The notes: generated by a model from the letters alone, not told the origin. A DNA stretch of 64,000 bases from Cellulomonas sp. URHE0023 (GCF_000688475.1 NZ_JIAN01000011.1:62001-126000), one strand, 5' to 3'. Positions 23,789 to 32,706 are shown, numbered from the stretch's first letter. Translations and numbers: made by a program.

Positions 23789-25447
23789 TCAGTGGACGAC
23801 GGCCTTCTCCGAGCCTGCTCCGGTCAGCGACCGGACCTCCATCTCGGCGTACTTGGCGGGGTCGCCCTTCACCTTGCTGACGTACGTCCCGACGATGCCC
23901 AGCAGGAACCCGAGCGGGATCGAGATCAGGCCGGGGTTCTCGAGCGGGATCAGGTGGAAGTCGATGTCCGTGTTCTTGATCATCGACAGGCTGGCACCGG
24001 TGACCGGATCCACCTTGCCCGAGACCACGGGCGAGAACGTGATGAGCACAATGCAGGAGATGAGCCCGCCGTAGATGCTCCACAGGGCTCCGGAGGTGTT
24101 GAACCGCTTCCAGAACAGCGAGTAGAGGATCGTCGGCAGGTTGGCGCTCGCCGCGACCGCGAACGCCAGCGCCACGAGGAACGCGACGTTCTGCCCGTTG
24201 GCGAAGATGCCGCCGATGATGGCCAGGATGCCGATCACGACGACGGTGATCCGCGCGACCCGCACCTCACCGTCCGGCTTGACCTCGCCGTGCTTGATCA
24301 CCGACGCGTAGATGTCGTGCGCGAACGACGCCGCCGCAGTGATGGTCAGACCCGCGACGACCGCGAGGATGGTCGCGAACGCGATCGCCGAGATGAGTCC
24401 GAGCAGGATCGTGCCGCCCAGCTCGTAGGCGAGCAGCGGGGCCGCCGAGTTGACGCCACCCGGTGCTGCCTTGATCGCCTCAGGACCGACGAGCGCCGCC
24501 GCGCCGTAGCCGAGCACCAGGGTGATCAGGTAGAAGATCCCGATCAGCCAGATCGCCCAGACGACCGAACGACGCGCCTCCTTGGCGGTCGGCACCGTGT
24601 AGAAGCGCATGAGGACGTGCGGGAGGCCTGCGGTGCCGAGCACGAGCGCGAGCGCCAGAGACAGGAAGTTGAGCTGGCTCATCGAGGTCGCGCCGTACTG
24701 CTTCCCGGGTCCGATCAGAGCCTCCCCACCCTCGCCCGCGGTGTCGATCGCGCCCTGCAGGAGGTCGGAGAGGTTGAAGCCGTACTCCGAGAGCACCCAC
24801 ACCGCCATGACCGCGGCACCGATGATCAGGAGCACCGCCTTGATGATCTGGACCCACGTGGTGCCCTTCATGCCGCCGATGAGGACGTACAGGATCATCA
24901 GCGCGCCGACGACGGCGATGACGGCGCCCTGCGCGGCGGTGCCCTCGACGCCGAGCAGGAGGGCGACGAGGCCACCGGCACCGGCCATCTGCGCGAGGAG
25001 GTAGAAGAACACCACCGTGAGCGTCGCGAGCGCGGCCGCCATGCGGACGGGGCGCTGCTTGAGCCGGAAGGACAGGACGTCCGCCATGGTGAACCGGCCG
25101 GTGTTGCGCAGCAACTCGGCGACGAGAAGCAGCGCGACGAGCCACGCGACGAGGAACCCGATCGAGTACAGGAACCCGTCGTAGCCGTTGATCGCGATGG
25201 CACCGCAGATGCCGAGGAAGGACGCCGCGGACAGGTAGTCGCCCGCGATCGCGGTGCCGTTCTGGGGGCCGGTGAACGAGCGCCCCGCCGCGTAGTAGTC
25301 GGCAGCGGTCTTGTTGTTGCGCGATGCGCGGAACACGATGACCAGCGTGATGGCGACGAAGCCCGCAAAGATCGCGATGTTGACCGCGGGGCTGCCGACG
25401 TCTTCGGTCGTCGCGGCGTGGACCAGGGACCGCAGCGAGTCGCTCAT
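23789..25447 (-). CDS. actP: Sodium:solute symporter, acetate permease ActP type
   Basis: A 552-residue SSS-family transporter with about 13 membrane helices. It carries the family signatures ADYYAAGRSFTGPQNGTAIAGDYLSAASFLG near the N-terminus and GTAGLPHVLMRFYTVPTAKEARRSV in the middle. The pairing with a DUF485 protein is the actP-yjcH arrangement, which supports acetate or a related short carboxylate as substrate. Its ATG overlaps the stop of the DUF485 gene (ATGA). Confidence 0.9.
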   Translation of the reverse strand: MSDSLRSLVHAATTEDVGSPAVNIAIFAGFVAITLVIVFRASRNNKTAADYYAAGRSFTGPQNGTAIAGDYLSAASFLGICGAIAINGYDGFLYSIGFLVAWLVALLLVAELLRNTGRFTMADVLSFRLKQRPVRMAAALATLTVVFFYLLAQMAGAGGLVALLLGVEGTAAQGAVIAVVGALMILYVLIGGMKGTTWVQIIKAVLLIIGAAVMAVWVLSEYGFNLSDLLQGAIDTAGEGGEALIGPGKQYGATSMSQLNFLSLALALVLGTAGLPHVLMRFYTVPTAKEARRSVVWAIWLIGIFYLITLVLGYGAAALVGPEAIKAAPGGVNSAAPLLAYELGGTILLGLISAIAFATILAVVAGLTITAAASFAHDIYASVIKHGEVKPDGEVRVARITVVVIGILAIIGGIFANGQNVAFLVALAFAVAASANLPTILYSLFWKRFNTSGALWSIYGGLISCIVLITFSPVVSGKVDPVTGASLSMIKNTDIDFHLIPLENPGLISIPLGFLLGIVGTYVSKVKGDPAKYAEMEVRSLTGAGSEKAVVH

Positions 25448-25794
25448 GCGCCCTCACCGTCCAGCGAGGCGCCTTCCTCGATGTGCCGACGAAGTCGCTC
25501 CGCGACGCGGTCCTGACGCGTGTTCGCCCAGTGCGCGTAGATCATCGTGATCGCGAACGTGCTCACGAACTGGCCGAGTCCGAACAGAAGTCCCACCGTG
25601 ATGTTGCCCCAGAGCTTCTGGGACATGAAGTCGTGCGCGTAGTCCGCGAGCAGGACGTACAGGAAGTACCAGGCCAGGAAGAAGGCCGTCATCGGGAAGA
25701 CGAAGCGACGGAACCGCCGCTTGAGCGCCTGGAACTCTGCGCTGTCCTGTACTCGTTCGTAGTCCGTCTGTGGTTGTCCGAGTGTGTCGGTCAC
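25444..25794 (-). CDS. DUF485 (YjcH-like) membrane protein
   Basis: A 116-residue protein with two membrane helices (FVFPMTAFFLAWYFLYVLLADY and ITVGLLFGLGQFVSTFAITMIYAHWA), the DUF485 pattern. Such proteins partner SSS acetate transporters. The GTG start has GAGGAG about six bases upstream. First gene of the operon with the symporter. Confidence 0.9.
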   Translation of the reverse strand: MTDTLGQPQTDYERVQDSAEFQALKRRFRRFVFPMTAFFLAWYFLYVLLADYAHDFMSQKLWGNITVGLLFGLGQFVSTFAITMIYAHWANTRQDRVAERLRRHIEEGASLDGEGA

Positions 25795-25874
25795 GAGCGG
25801 CTCCTCGAGAGACGTCGCGGCTCCGTCGCCGCTGTGTGGCCGACACTTTGGCGTAGATCACCCGCGGCCGCACG

Positions 25875-25901
25875 GCGAAACGCACGCGAAAGCGCGCGAA
25901 A
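25875..25901. repeat. Three phased GCGAAA direct repeats upstream of the DUF485-actP operon
   Basis: GCGAAA occurs at 25875, 25886 and 25896, spacings of 11 and 10 bp, about 80-107 bp upstream of the DUF485 start. Helical phasing suggests a protein-binding array; the regulator is unknown. Confidence 0.5.
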
Positions 25902-25957
25902 CACCAGAAACCCTCGTCAGTGGCCAACCCTTGGGACCACTCGTCGGGAGTACCCGA

Positions 25958-28696
25958 TCAGTGACCGGCGTCGTGCCAGGACCCGCCGGCACCGACCGTG
26001 ACGTCGAGGGCCACGTCCAGCGGTCCGTCGGTGGCACCGTCGCCGGCTGCGCCCATCTGCTCGCGGACCATCGACTCGACCTCGTCGCGCTCGCCGGGCG
26101 CGACCTCGAGCACGAGCTCGTCGTGCACCTGGAGCAGCATCCGAGACGCCAAGCCCCGTCGCGTGATCTCGCGGTCGACACCGAGCATCGCGACCTTGAT
26201 GAGGTCGGCCGCGCTGCCCTGGATCGGTGCGTTGAGGGCCATCCGCTCGGCCATGTCGCGCCGCTGGCGGTTGTCGCTGGTCAGATCCGGCAGGTACCGG
26301 CGGCGACCCAGGATCGTGGCGGTGTACCCGGTCGTTCGGGCGACCTTGACCACACCCTCCAGGTAGTCGCGCACGCCACCGAACCGCTCGAAGTAGTCCC
26401 GCATCAGCGACGACGCCTCGGACACCTCGATGGCGAGCTGCTGCGACAGCCCGTACGCCGACAGGCCGTAGGCCAAGCCGTAGCTCATCGCCTTGATCTT
26501 CGAGCGCATGGCCGGCGTGACCTCGCTCGTCGGCACCCCGAACACGTGCGACCCGACATAGCTGTGCAGGTCCTCGCCCGAGCGGAAGGCCTCGATCAGG
26601 CCCTCGTCGCCCGACAGGTGCGCCATGATCCGCATCTCGATCTGCGAGTAGTCCGCGGTCAGCAAGGTCTCGTACCCCTCACCCACGACGAATGCCCGGC
26701 GGATCTGCCGGCCCGCCTCGGTGCGGATCGGGATGTTCTGCAGGTTGGGGTCCGCCGACGACAACCGGCCGGTCGCCGCGATCGTCTGCTGGAACGTCGT
26801 GTGGATCCGTCCGTCCGGCGCGATCGACCGGAGCAGGCCCTCGACGGTCTGCCGCAGCCGGATCGCGTCGCGGTGGGCGAGAAGGTGCTCGAGGAACGGG
26901 TGCTGCGTCCGGGCGAACAGGTCCGTCAGCGCGTTCGCGTCCGTCGTGTACCCGGTCTTGTTCTTCTTGGTCTTGGGCATCCCGAGCTGGTCGAACAGCA
27001 CCTCCTGGAGCTGCTTGGGCGAGCCCAGGTTCACCTCGCGCCCGATCACCGCGTAGGCATCGGCCGCGGCCTCCTGCACCTGCGCGTCGAACGACTTCTC
27101 GAGGCTCGAGAGGTAGGGGTGATCGATCGCGATGCCCGTGCTCTCCATGCGTGCGAGCACGTCGACGAGCGGCAGCTCGAGGTCCGCGAGCAGCCCGGCG
27201 GCACCGCGGTCGGCGATCTCGCCGTCCAGCACGTCGGACAGGTCACGAACCGCAGCAGCACGCACCGCAGCACGTCGACCCTCGTCGGTGCCGTCGATCT
27301 CGAGGTCGAGGAGGCCCTGACCCCCGTCGGCGGCGTCGGTGGCACCGAGCTCGCGCCGCAGGTACCCGATCGCCAGGTCGGCGAGGTCGTACGCGCGCCT
27401 GTCGGGCTGGCACAGGTAGGCCGCCAGCTCGGTGTCGAACGCGACGCCGGCGAGCGGCAGCCCACGCCCGGCCAGGGCGTGCCACGCCTCCTTCGAGGCG
27501 TGCACGACCTTCGGCGCGTCCGAGTCTGCGAGCCATGCCGCAAGGGCCTTCTCGTCTGCCGGGTCGATCTGCTGCAGGTCGAACGCGGCGGCGTCCCCGT
27601 CCGCGTCCGCCAGGGCGACACCCCACGCATCGCCCCGCCCCGGCGCACCCAGGCCGCGCACGTCGAGCCCGAGCGGCTGCCCCGCCCGCTCAGACAGCCA
27701 GGAGGCAAGCTGGCCCGTGCCGAGCACCGTGAGGTTCAGCTCCGCGGCAGCGACCGCCGTGGCGGAGTCCGCCCCCTCGTCGGGAAGCATCGCGAAGAGC
27801 CGGTCCCGGATCGCCCGGAACTCGAGCTCCTCGAGGATCGCGTGCAGTGCGTGGCGGTCCCACGGGCGTGCCGCGAGGTCCTCCGGCCCCAAGGGCAGCT
27901 CGACGTCCGTGAGGAGCCTGTTGAGCTGCCGGTTGAGCGCCACCTGCTCGAGGTTCTCGCGCAACGACTCCCCCGCCTTGCCGGGAACGTCGCCCGCCGA
28001 GCCGAGGATCCCCTGCAGGCCGTCGTACTGGCCGATCCACTTGGCTGCGGTCTTCGGTCCCACCCCCGGGATGCCGGGAAGGTTGTCGCTCGACTCCCCC
28101 ACCAGCGCCGCAAGATCGGGGTACCGCTCAGGCGGGACGCCGTACTTGGCCTCGACCGCGGCCGGTGTCATCCGCGCCAGCTCCGACACGCCCTTGACCG
28201 GGTACAGCACCGTGACGTCCTCGTTGACCAGCTGGAGCGCGTCCCGGTCGCCGGTGCAGATGAGGACCTGCATACCCTGCGCGCGCGCCTGGACCGACAG
28301 GGTCGCCAGGATGTCGTCGGCCTCGAACTGCGACTTGGACAGGTACGGGATGTGCATGGTGTCCAGCACCCGCTGGATGACCTCGACCTGGCCGCGGAAC
28401 GGCGCCGGAGTTGCGTCGCGGTTGCCCTTGTACGCCTCGTAGACCTCGGTCCGGAACGTGGTCCGGCCGGCGTCGAACGCGACCGCGACGTGGGTGGGCG
28501 CCTCGTCCCGCAGGAGGTTCGCGATCATCGAGAAGAACCCGAAGACCGCGTTCGTGGGCTCGCCCGCGGAGGTGGCGAACTTGTCCACCGGGAGCGCGAA
28601 GAACGCCCGGTAGGCCATCGAGTGCCCGTCGATGAGAAGCAGCCTGGCTGGGGTGGACGTTGTCGTCGGGGGGTTCGCTGGCAATCCGTCGCTCAC
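25958..28696 (-). CDS. polA: DNA polymerase I
   Basis: A 912-residue polymerase with an N-terminal 5'-3' exonuclease (LLLIDGHSMAYRAFFAL, ICTGDRDALQLV, GVGPKTAAKWI), a degenerate proofreading-like middle region, and a C-terminal polymerase (DYSQIEMRIMAHLSGD, RRDMAERMALNAPIQGSAADLIK, LLQVHDELVLEV). The middle region lacks a clear set of the four exonuclease carboxylates, as in other actinobacterial Pol I. The GTG start at 28696 is preferred over an ATG at 28717 because TAGGTT ends seven bases upstream of the GTG. Fills gaps after UvrABC excision. Confidence 0.96.
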   Translation of the reverse strand: MSDGLPANPPTTTSTPARLLLIDGHSMAYRAFFALPVDKFATSAGEPTNAVFGFFSMIANLLRDEAPTHVAVAFDAGRTTFRTEVYEAYKGNRDATPAPFRGQVEVIQRVLDTMHIPYLSKSQFEADDILATLSVQARAQGMQVLICTGDRDALQLVNEDVTVLYPVKGVSELARMTPAAVEAKYGVPPERYPDLAALVGESSDNLPGIPGVGPKTAAKWIGQYDGLQGILGSAGDVPGKAGESLRENLEQVALNRQLNRLLTDVELPLGPEDLAARPWDRHALHAILEELEFRAIRDRLFAMLPDEGADSATAVAAAELNLTVLGTGQLASWLSERAGQPLGLDVRGLGAPGRGDAWGVALADADGDAAAFDLQQIDPADEKALAAWLADSDAPKVVHASKEAWHALAGRGLPLAGVAFDTELAAYLCQPDRRAYDLADLAIGYLRRELGATDAADGGQGLLDLEIDGTDEGRRAAVRAAAVRDLSDVLDGEIADRGAAGLLADLELPLVDVLARMESTGIAIDHPYLSSLEKSFDAQVQEAAADAYAVIGREVNLGSPKQLQEVLFDQLGMPKTKKNKTGYTTDANALTDLFARTQHPFLEHLLAHRDAIRLRQTVEGLLRSIAPDGRIHTTFQQTIAATGRLSSADPNLQNIPIRTEAGRQIRRAFVVGEGYETLLTADYSQIEMRIMAHLSGDEGLIEAFRSGEDLHSYVGSHVFGVPTSEVTPAMRSKIKAMSYGLAYGLSAYGLSQQLAIEVSEASSLMRDYFERFGGVRDYLEGVVKVARTTGYTATILGRRRYLPDLTSDNRQRRDMAERMALNAPIQGSAADLIKVAMLGVDREITRRGLASRMLLQVHDELVLEVAPGERDEVESMVREQMGAAGDGATDGPLDVALDVTVGAGGSWHDAGH

Positions 28697-28709
28697 GGGT
28701 GCCAACCTA
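28697..28709 (-). promoter_or_regulatory. polA -10 element (leaderless)
   Basis: TAGGTT at 28709-28704 on the minus strand, then seven bases to the GTG. It lies within seven bases of the divergent thioesterase ATG at 28716. Confidence 0.55.
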
Positions 28710-28715
28710 TCTGCC

Positions 28716-29126
28716 ATGACCGACACCGACGCCCTCGCCGCCGTCCCCTCGACCGTGGGCACGCTCATCGAGCGACTGGGCATCGAGCTGACCGAGCTGT
28801 CGGCGAACAGGGCGGTCGCCACCATGCCCGTCGAGGGCAACACGCAGCCGTACGGCCTGCTGCACGGGGGCGCCTCCGCAGCGCTCGCCGAGACGCTCGG
28901 CTCCTACGCGGCGCAGGTGCACGCGGGTCCAGGGCGCGCGGCCGTCGGGATCGAGATCAGTGCCACGCACCACCGGGCCGCCCGCTCAGGCGTCGTGACC
29001 GGTACCGCTACCGCGATCCACCTCGGGAACCGGCTGGCGACCTACCAGGTGGTGGTCGAGGACGACGGCGGACGGTTGCTCTGCACCGCGCGGTTGACGT
29101 GCATGGTGATCGAGGCGCGGGACTGA
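28716..29126 (+). CDS. Hotdog-fold PaaI-type thioesterase
   Basis: A 136-residue hotdog thioesterase; QPYGLLHGGASAALAETLGS holds the catalytic loop and AVGIEISATHHRAARSGVVTGTATAIHLGNR follows. Likely hydrolyses aromatic or medium-chain acyl-CoA (family knowledge). The ATG at 28716 shares its CATG with an alternative polA ATG on the other strand. The last 85 bases overlap the 3' end of the convergent GNAT gene. Confidence 0.87.
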   Translation: MTDTDALAAVPSTVGTLIERLGIELTELSANRAVATMPVEGNTQPYGLLHGGASAALAETLGSYAAQVHAGPGRAAVGIEISATHHRAARSGVVTGTATAIHLGNRLATYQVVVEDDGGRLLCTARLTCMVIEARD

Positions 29127-29737
29127 TCGGCGCTCGACGCCCTCGCCACCGGCGAAGGAACGTCGTCAGGGGCCCGTCGTGCCTCGCGGACGTGTCGGCG
29201 CCGCGCGATGAGGTCCTCGAGCCTGCGCGTGGTGCTCGGTGCGTGGTCCTGCGCGAGCCTGCGCTGCAGCACCGCCGTGGAGACGGCCCGGTGCGACGCA
29301 GCCGGAGCGAAGCCGATGCGCGCCAGGAAGCGTTGCATGCCGCGCGCGCCGGGCAGAGGCGACGAGTAGAGCTCGGTGGCGCCAGCCTCCTCGGCCACCG
29401 CGACAGCGGCGAGCAGCAGCGCCCGCCCGAGGCCGCGCCGCCTCGCGTCCGGCTGCACGTAGACCGCCTCGATGTCCATCGCGACGACGTCCGTGAACGG
29501 ACCCGGTCCGACGATGCGCGCGAGCATCAGGCCGGCGGGCTCCCCGTCGAGCTGAGCCAGGAGGATGCGCCCGCCCTCGACGCCCAGGAGCGTGCCGAGC
29601 TGGTCATGGAGGCGTGCCGAGTCGTCCGTGCAGAGCTGTGAGCCGACGCCCGCCTCCTGACGGGCGGTCAGGACGAGCGCGACGAGACTGTCAAGGTCAC
29701 CCGGTTGGGCTCCGCGGACTTGCACACCAATACGCAC
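29042..29737 (-). CDS. GNAT-family acetyltransferase
   Basis: A 231-residue GNAT protein: VRGAQPGDLDSLVALVLTA at the start, VVAMDIEAVYVQPDARRRGLGRALLLAAVAVAEEAG for acetyl-CoA binding, and FLARIGFAPA. The GTG at 29737 is decided by GGAGGT about ten bases upstream; the open frame continues 180 bases further without conservation. A basic, Arg/Ser-rich C-terminal tail of about 60 residues runs antisense over the end of the thioesterase gene. Substrate unknown. Confidence 0.78.
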   Translation of the reverse strand: MRIGVQVRGAQPGDLDSLVALVLTARQEAGVGSQLCTDDSARLHDQLGTLLGVEGGRILLAQLDGEPAGLMLARIVGPGPFTDVVAMDIEAVYVQPDARRRGLGRALLLAAVAVAEEAGATELYSSPLPGARGMQRFLARIGFAPAASHRAVSTAVLQRRLAQDHAPSTTRRLEDLIARRRHVREARRAPDDVPSPVARASSADQSRASITMHVNRAVQSNRPPSSSTTTW

Positions 29738-29956
29738 GGCAGTCAGACCTCCGGACGGGACGAGGGGGATCCGGTCGGGGTGACGAACATCCCTGCCCGC
29801 GATGGCGTCGCTCTCGATCATGGACCACTGCGGCCGCCGGTGCCTAGTCCCGGACGGCACCTGGTGTCGCCCGGACGAGTGCATTTCTTGAACATTCGAC
29901 CAGATTCGCTCGTTCACCCACGGTTCGCCTGTGCGTCGACGCGAACCCGACGGTCG

Positions 29957-30571
29957 CTACCCGCTGTCCGTCCGCCCGGGCTCCACGTCGGTGCCCGGGC
30001 TGAGCCCGACGTCGGTGATGCCCAGCTCGTCGGCAAGGAACAGGAACGCCCGCCCGTACGGATGGGCACCGACATCGGAGCGGACGCGGTCCCAGTCGAT
30101 CTGCTCACGCAGAGCTCGCACGATGGCCAGCAGGCGCCCGAAGTCGCAGTAGTGCTCGCCGAGCACGCGCAGCTTCGCCGAGACGACATCCGTGGCACCC
30201 AGGACGGGCATCCGCACCGAGAGCACCTCGAGCACGTCGCTGCGGTCCAGGAGCTCGTCGGTGATCGGCTCCCCCACCATGCGAAACAGGACGTCGACCA
30301 GCTGTCCGTGGTGGTAGGCCTTGAACAGCCAGTTCTCGGCCGGGTCGCTCACCTCCAGCCCCTTGGCGGCGATCGCCTCCTTCGCGCGGTCGATGTCTCG
30401 CTCCACGATGGCGAAGTCCGCGTCATGGCTCGGTTCTGGCGCACCCCGGGCCCACGCGGCATAGCCGCCGACGAGCGCGAACGGGATGCCGGCATCCATC
30501 AGTGCGACGGCGGTGAGGCGCAGGCCGTCCTGGAGTGCGGAGCGGTCCTCGATGGCGTCCACGGGCGTCAT
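29957..30571 (-). CDS. Nucleotidyltransferase-fold protein
   Basis: A 204-residue protein with FALVGGYAAWARGAPEPSHDADFAI, the GG...HDxDF pattern of minimal or AbiEii-like nucleotidyltransferase folds, where the two Asp bind metal. No partner antitoxin-like gene is adjacent. The C-terminal half is helical (GEHYCDFGRLLAIVRALREQIDWDRV). Substrate and role unknown; the upstream 219-bp gap (29738-29956) to the GNAT gene shows no recognisable element apart from that gene's Shine-Dalgarno. Confidence 0.7.
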   Translation of the reverse strand: MTPVDAIEDRSALQDGLRLTAVALMDAGIPFALVGGYAAWARGAPEPSHDADFAIVERDIDRAKEAIAAKGLEVSDPAENWLFKAYHHGQLVDVLFRMVGEPITDELLDRSDVLEVLSVRMPVLGATDVVSAKLRVLGEHYCDFGRLLAIVRALREQIDWDRVRSDVGAHPYGRAFLFLADELGITDVGLSPGTDVEPGRTDSG

Positions 30572-30630
30572 GGCACGCAGGTCTACACCCCGACGCGCAC
30601 ATTCGCAGGACGGAAGGTTGAATCGGCGGC

Positions 30631-31404
30631 GTGCGCATCGCGACGTTCAACATCCTGCATGGCCGGTCCCTGGCCGACGGTGAGGTGGACCTCGACCGGT
30701 TCGCCCGTGCGGTGCGGGACCTGGACGTCGACGTCCTCGCGCTGCAGGAGGTCGACCGGGACCAGCCGCGGTCGCACGGCGCCGACCTCACCACGGTCGC
30801 GGCCGAGGCCATGGGCGCCCCGGAGCACCGGTTCGCCGCCGTGCTGCACGGCGAGCCGGGCGTCTGGACCGCTGCGAGCGGCGACCGCCAACCGTCGTCG
30901 GCCGCCTACGGGATCGCGCTGCTGAGCCGGTTCCCCGTGCGTTCCTGGCACGTTCTCGACCTGCCGCTGCGCCGTCGTCGTGCCTCCGTGCGATGGCCCG
31001 GGAGCCGGTGGCCGACGCTCGTGCGCGACGAGCCACGGGCTGCCCTCGTGGCGTCCGTCCAGACCCCGACCGGCGACCTCACCGTCGTCGCCACGCACCT
31101 GACGTTCATCCCCAGCCACACGGTTCGCCAGCTCACCCACCTCGCGAGCCGGGCGCGCGTCCTGCCGCGGCCGCTGGTCCTGGTGGGCGACCTGAACCTC
31201 GACGCGGACAAGGCGAGGAGCGTGTCAGGTTTCACGTCCCTGGCGACGGCCTTCACGTACCCCGTCAGACAACCGACGAGACAGCTCGACCACGTCCTCG
31301 GCTACGGACCCGTCACGGCGACCGGGGCGGCCGAATCGATAGACACGGGCGTCTCGGACCACCGGGCGCTGCTGGTCGAGCTCGACGTCAGGAAGACGCC
31401 ATAG
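30631..31404 (+). CDS. Endonuclease/exonuclease/phosphatase-family hydrolase
   Basis: A 257-residue EEP-fold metal-dependent hydrolase. Catalytic elements are visible in order: RIATFNILHGR, VLALQEVDRDQPRS (Glu metal ligand), VVATHLTF, LVLVGDLNLDAD (Asp, Asn) and GVSDHRALLVEL (Asp-His). Substrate could be DNA, a phospholipid or a phosphoester. No signal peptide. GTG start at 30631 begins with the conserved strand itself. Confidence 0.87.
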   Translation: MRIATFNILHGRSLADGEVDLDRFARAVRDLDVDVLALQEVDRDQPRSHGADLTTVAAEAMGAPEHRFAAVLHGEPGVWTAASGDRQPSSAAYGIALLSRFPVRSWHVLDLPLRRRRASVRWPGSRWPTLVRDEPRAALVASVQTPTGDLTVVATHLTFIPSHTVRQLTHLASRARVLPRPLVLVGDLNLDADKARSVSGFTSLATAFTYPVRQPTRQLDHVLGYGPVTATGAAESIDTGVSDHRALLVELDVRKTP

Positions 31405-31416
31405 GGCGCGCCTGGA

Positions 31417-32091
31417 TCAGGCTGCGCCGCCACCGACCTGCTCGATGACCGCGTCGGCCACCTCACGCATGGTCAGCCGGCGGTCCATCGAGGTCTTCTG
31501 GATCCACCGGAACGACTCCGGCTCCGTCAGACCCATCTTCGTCATCAGGAGCCCCTTGGCGCGATCGACCCGCTTGCGCGTCTCGAACCGCTCCGCCAGG
31601 TCGGCGACCTCCGACTCGAGCGCTGCGATCTGGGCGTACCGCGAGATGGCGATCTCCACGGCGGGCAGAAGGTCGGCCGGGCTGAACGGCTTGATGACGT
31701 ACGCCATCGCGCCCGCCTCGTTCGCCCGCTCGACGAGCTCCTTCTGCGAGAAGGCCGTCAGGAGCACCACGGGCGCCAGGTGCGCCTTGCCGATGCGCTC
31801 CGCAGCCGAGATCCCATCCAGGATCGGCATCTTGACGTCCATCACGACGACGTCCGGCTTGAGGTCGGTGACGAGCTGCACGGCCGTCTCGCCGTCGCCC
31901 GCCTCGCCGACGACGTCGAAGCCGGCGTCACGCAGCGTCTCGACGACGTCCATGCGGATGAGCGCCTCGTCCTCGGCCACCACCGCCCGGCGAGCGGCAC
32001 GCGCCGGGGCGGGCGTAGTCTCCGCCGCGGCCTCGGTCGAGCTCAGGTCGAGGTCTGCCTGCGTGGGATCGGGATTGGCGTCGGTGCTCAC
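31417..32091 (-). CDS. pdtaR: ANTAR-domain response regulator PdtaR
   Basis: A 224-residue regulator with a low-complexity N-terminus, a receiver domain at about 35-155 (phospho-acceptor Asp85 in VVVMDVKMP, Lys in YVIKPF) and a C-terminal ANTAR RNA-binding domain (KRVDRAKGLLMTKMGLTEPESFRWIQK). PdtaR is an antiterminator-type regulator activated by the kinase PdtaS, not encoded here. The GTG at 32091 has TACTCT six bases upstream. Synteny with M. tuberculosis Rv1626 near polA supports the name. Confidence 0.93.
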   Translation of the reverse strand: MSTDANPDPTQADLDLSSTEAAAETTPAPARAARRAVVAEDEALIRMDVVETLRDAGFDVVGEAGDGETAVQLVTDLKPDVVVMDVKMPILDGISAAERIGKAHLAPVVLLTAFSQKELVERANEAGAMAYVIKPFSPADLLPAVEIAISRYAQIAALESEVADLAERFETRKRVDRAKGLLMTKMGLTEPESFRWIQKTSMDRRLTMREVADAVIEQVGGGAA

Positions 32092-32097
32092 GTGCAC

Positions 32098-32103
32098 AGA
32101 GTA
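32098..32103 (-). promoter_or_regulatory. pdtaR -10 element (leaderless)
   Basis: TACTCT on the minus strand, six bases before the GTG start; no Shine-Dalgarno is present. Confidence 0.5.
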
Positions 32104-32193
32104 ATGGCCGTCGCACCTCGGATTGCAGCAGGTGCGCCTGTGAGCCCGCCCACCTGCGTCTTTCCCTCCCCGCTCCGGGTATCCTGCTGCACG

Positions 32194-32267
32194 GCCCCGA
32201 TAGCCCAACCGGCAGAGGCGTTCGGCTCAAACCCGATCCAGTGTGGGTTCGAATCCCACTCGGGGCA
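32194..32267 (+). tRNA. tRNA with CAA (Leu) anticodon and short variable loop
   Basis: A cloverleaf is clear: acceptor GCCCCGA/TCGGGGC, three-pair D stem GCC/GGC, anticodon loop CTCAAAC giving CAA, variable segment CCAGT of only five bases, T stem GTGGG/CCCAC with loop TTCGAAT, and discriminator A. The CAA anticodon and A73 indicate leucine, but normal leucine tRNAs have a long variable arm. Pair 27-43 is T-T. CCA is not encoded (ACCC follows). TATCCT at 32180-32185 is a suitable -10. Confidence 0.85.
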
Positions 32268-32389
32268 CCCGTCTGACTTGCGACAACACATCGGCGAACG
32301 CGCACACGTTGCGCAAGCATCGAAGGCACTCCTGTGGGCGGGCGCGCAAGCCTGGCACGCTGGTGCGCCGCCTCGATGAAGGGTCTCCC

Positions 32390-32578
32390 GTGCCCGGTGT
32401 TCTGGTCCTCTTCATGCTGTCCGTGGCAGCGGTGGTCGTGACGACCGTCGTCGACATCGTCCGGAGCGACAAGGACTTCGGTGCTGCGTGGGGAGACTTC
32501 TCGGCGGCGCGCTGGGTGGCGTGGGTGGCAGCCGTCGTCGGCGCCGTGCTCTCGTTCACGTCTCCATCGGTGCGATAG
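32390..32578 (+). CDS. Small two-helix membrane protein, unknown
   Basis: A 62-residue protein with a hydrophobic segment at about residues 3-23 (VLVLFMLSVAAVVVTTVVDIV), a charged turn (RSDKDFGAAWGDFSAA), and a second hydrophobic segment at 40-56. The GTG start has AAGGG about six bases upstream. High G/C at third positions and this pattern support coding, but no family is recognised. Confidence 0.5.
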   Translation: MPGVLVLFMLSVAAVVVTTVVDIVRSDKDFGAAWGDFSAARWVAWVAAVVGAVLSFTSPSVR

Positions 32579-32669
32579 GCCGCGCCGGTCCCCGTCGCCG
32601 GGCGCCGGACGCTACGGCCCGCACCTCAGGGGGCCGCCGCACGATGTGAGGGAGCCCGGAGGGCCGTTC

Positions 32670-32700
32670 CGAGAATCCTCTAAGAACGCGGCGACAGACT
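32670..32700 (+). promoter_or_regulatory. Predicted response-regulator site and -10 of the ferric-reductase operon
   Basis: CGAGAATCCTCTAAGAA (32670-32686) contains an 11-bp-period direct repeat (CGAGA-N6-TAAGA). Eight bases further is CAGACT (32695-32700), a -10-like hexamer six bases before the ATG at 32707. The same motif with the same eight-base spacing to a -10 occurs at 38045-38029 on the minus strand. Confidence 0.65.
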
Positions 32701-32706
32701 CGGACC

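Noticed and set aside
25784..29641. 1285-codon plus-strand frame opposite polA
   Set aside because: Same artefact: it is antisense to polA, shows no conserved motif and spans several real genes.
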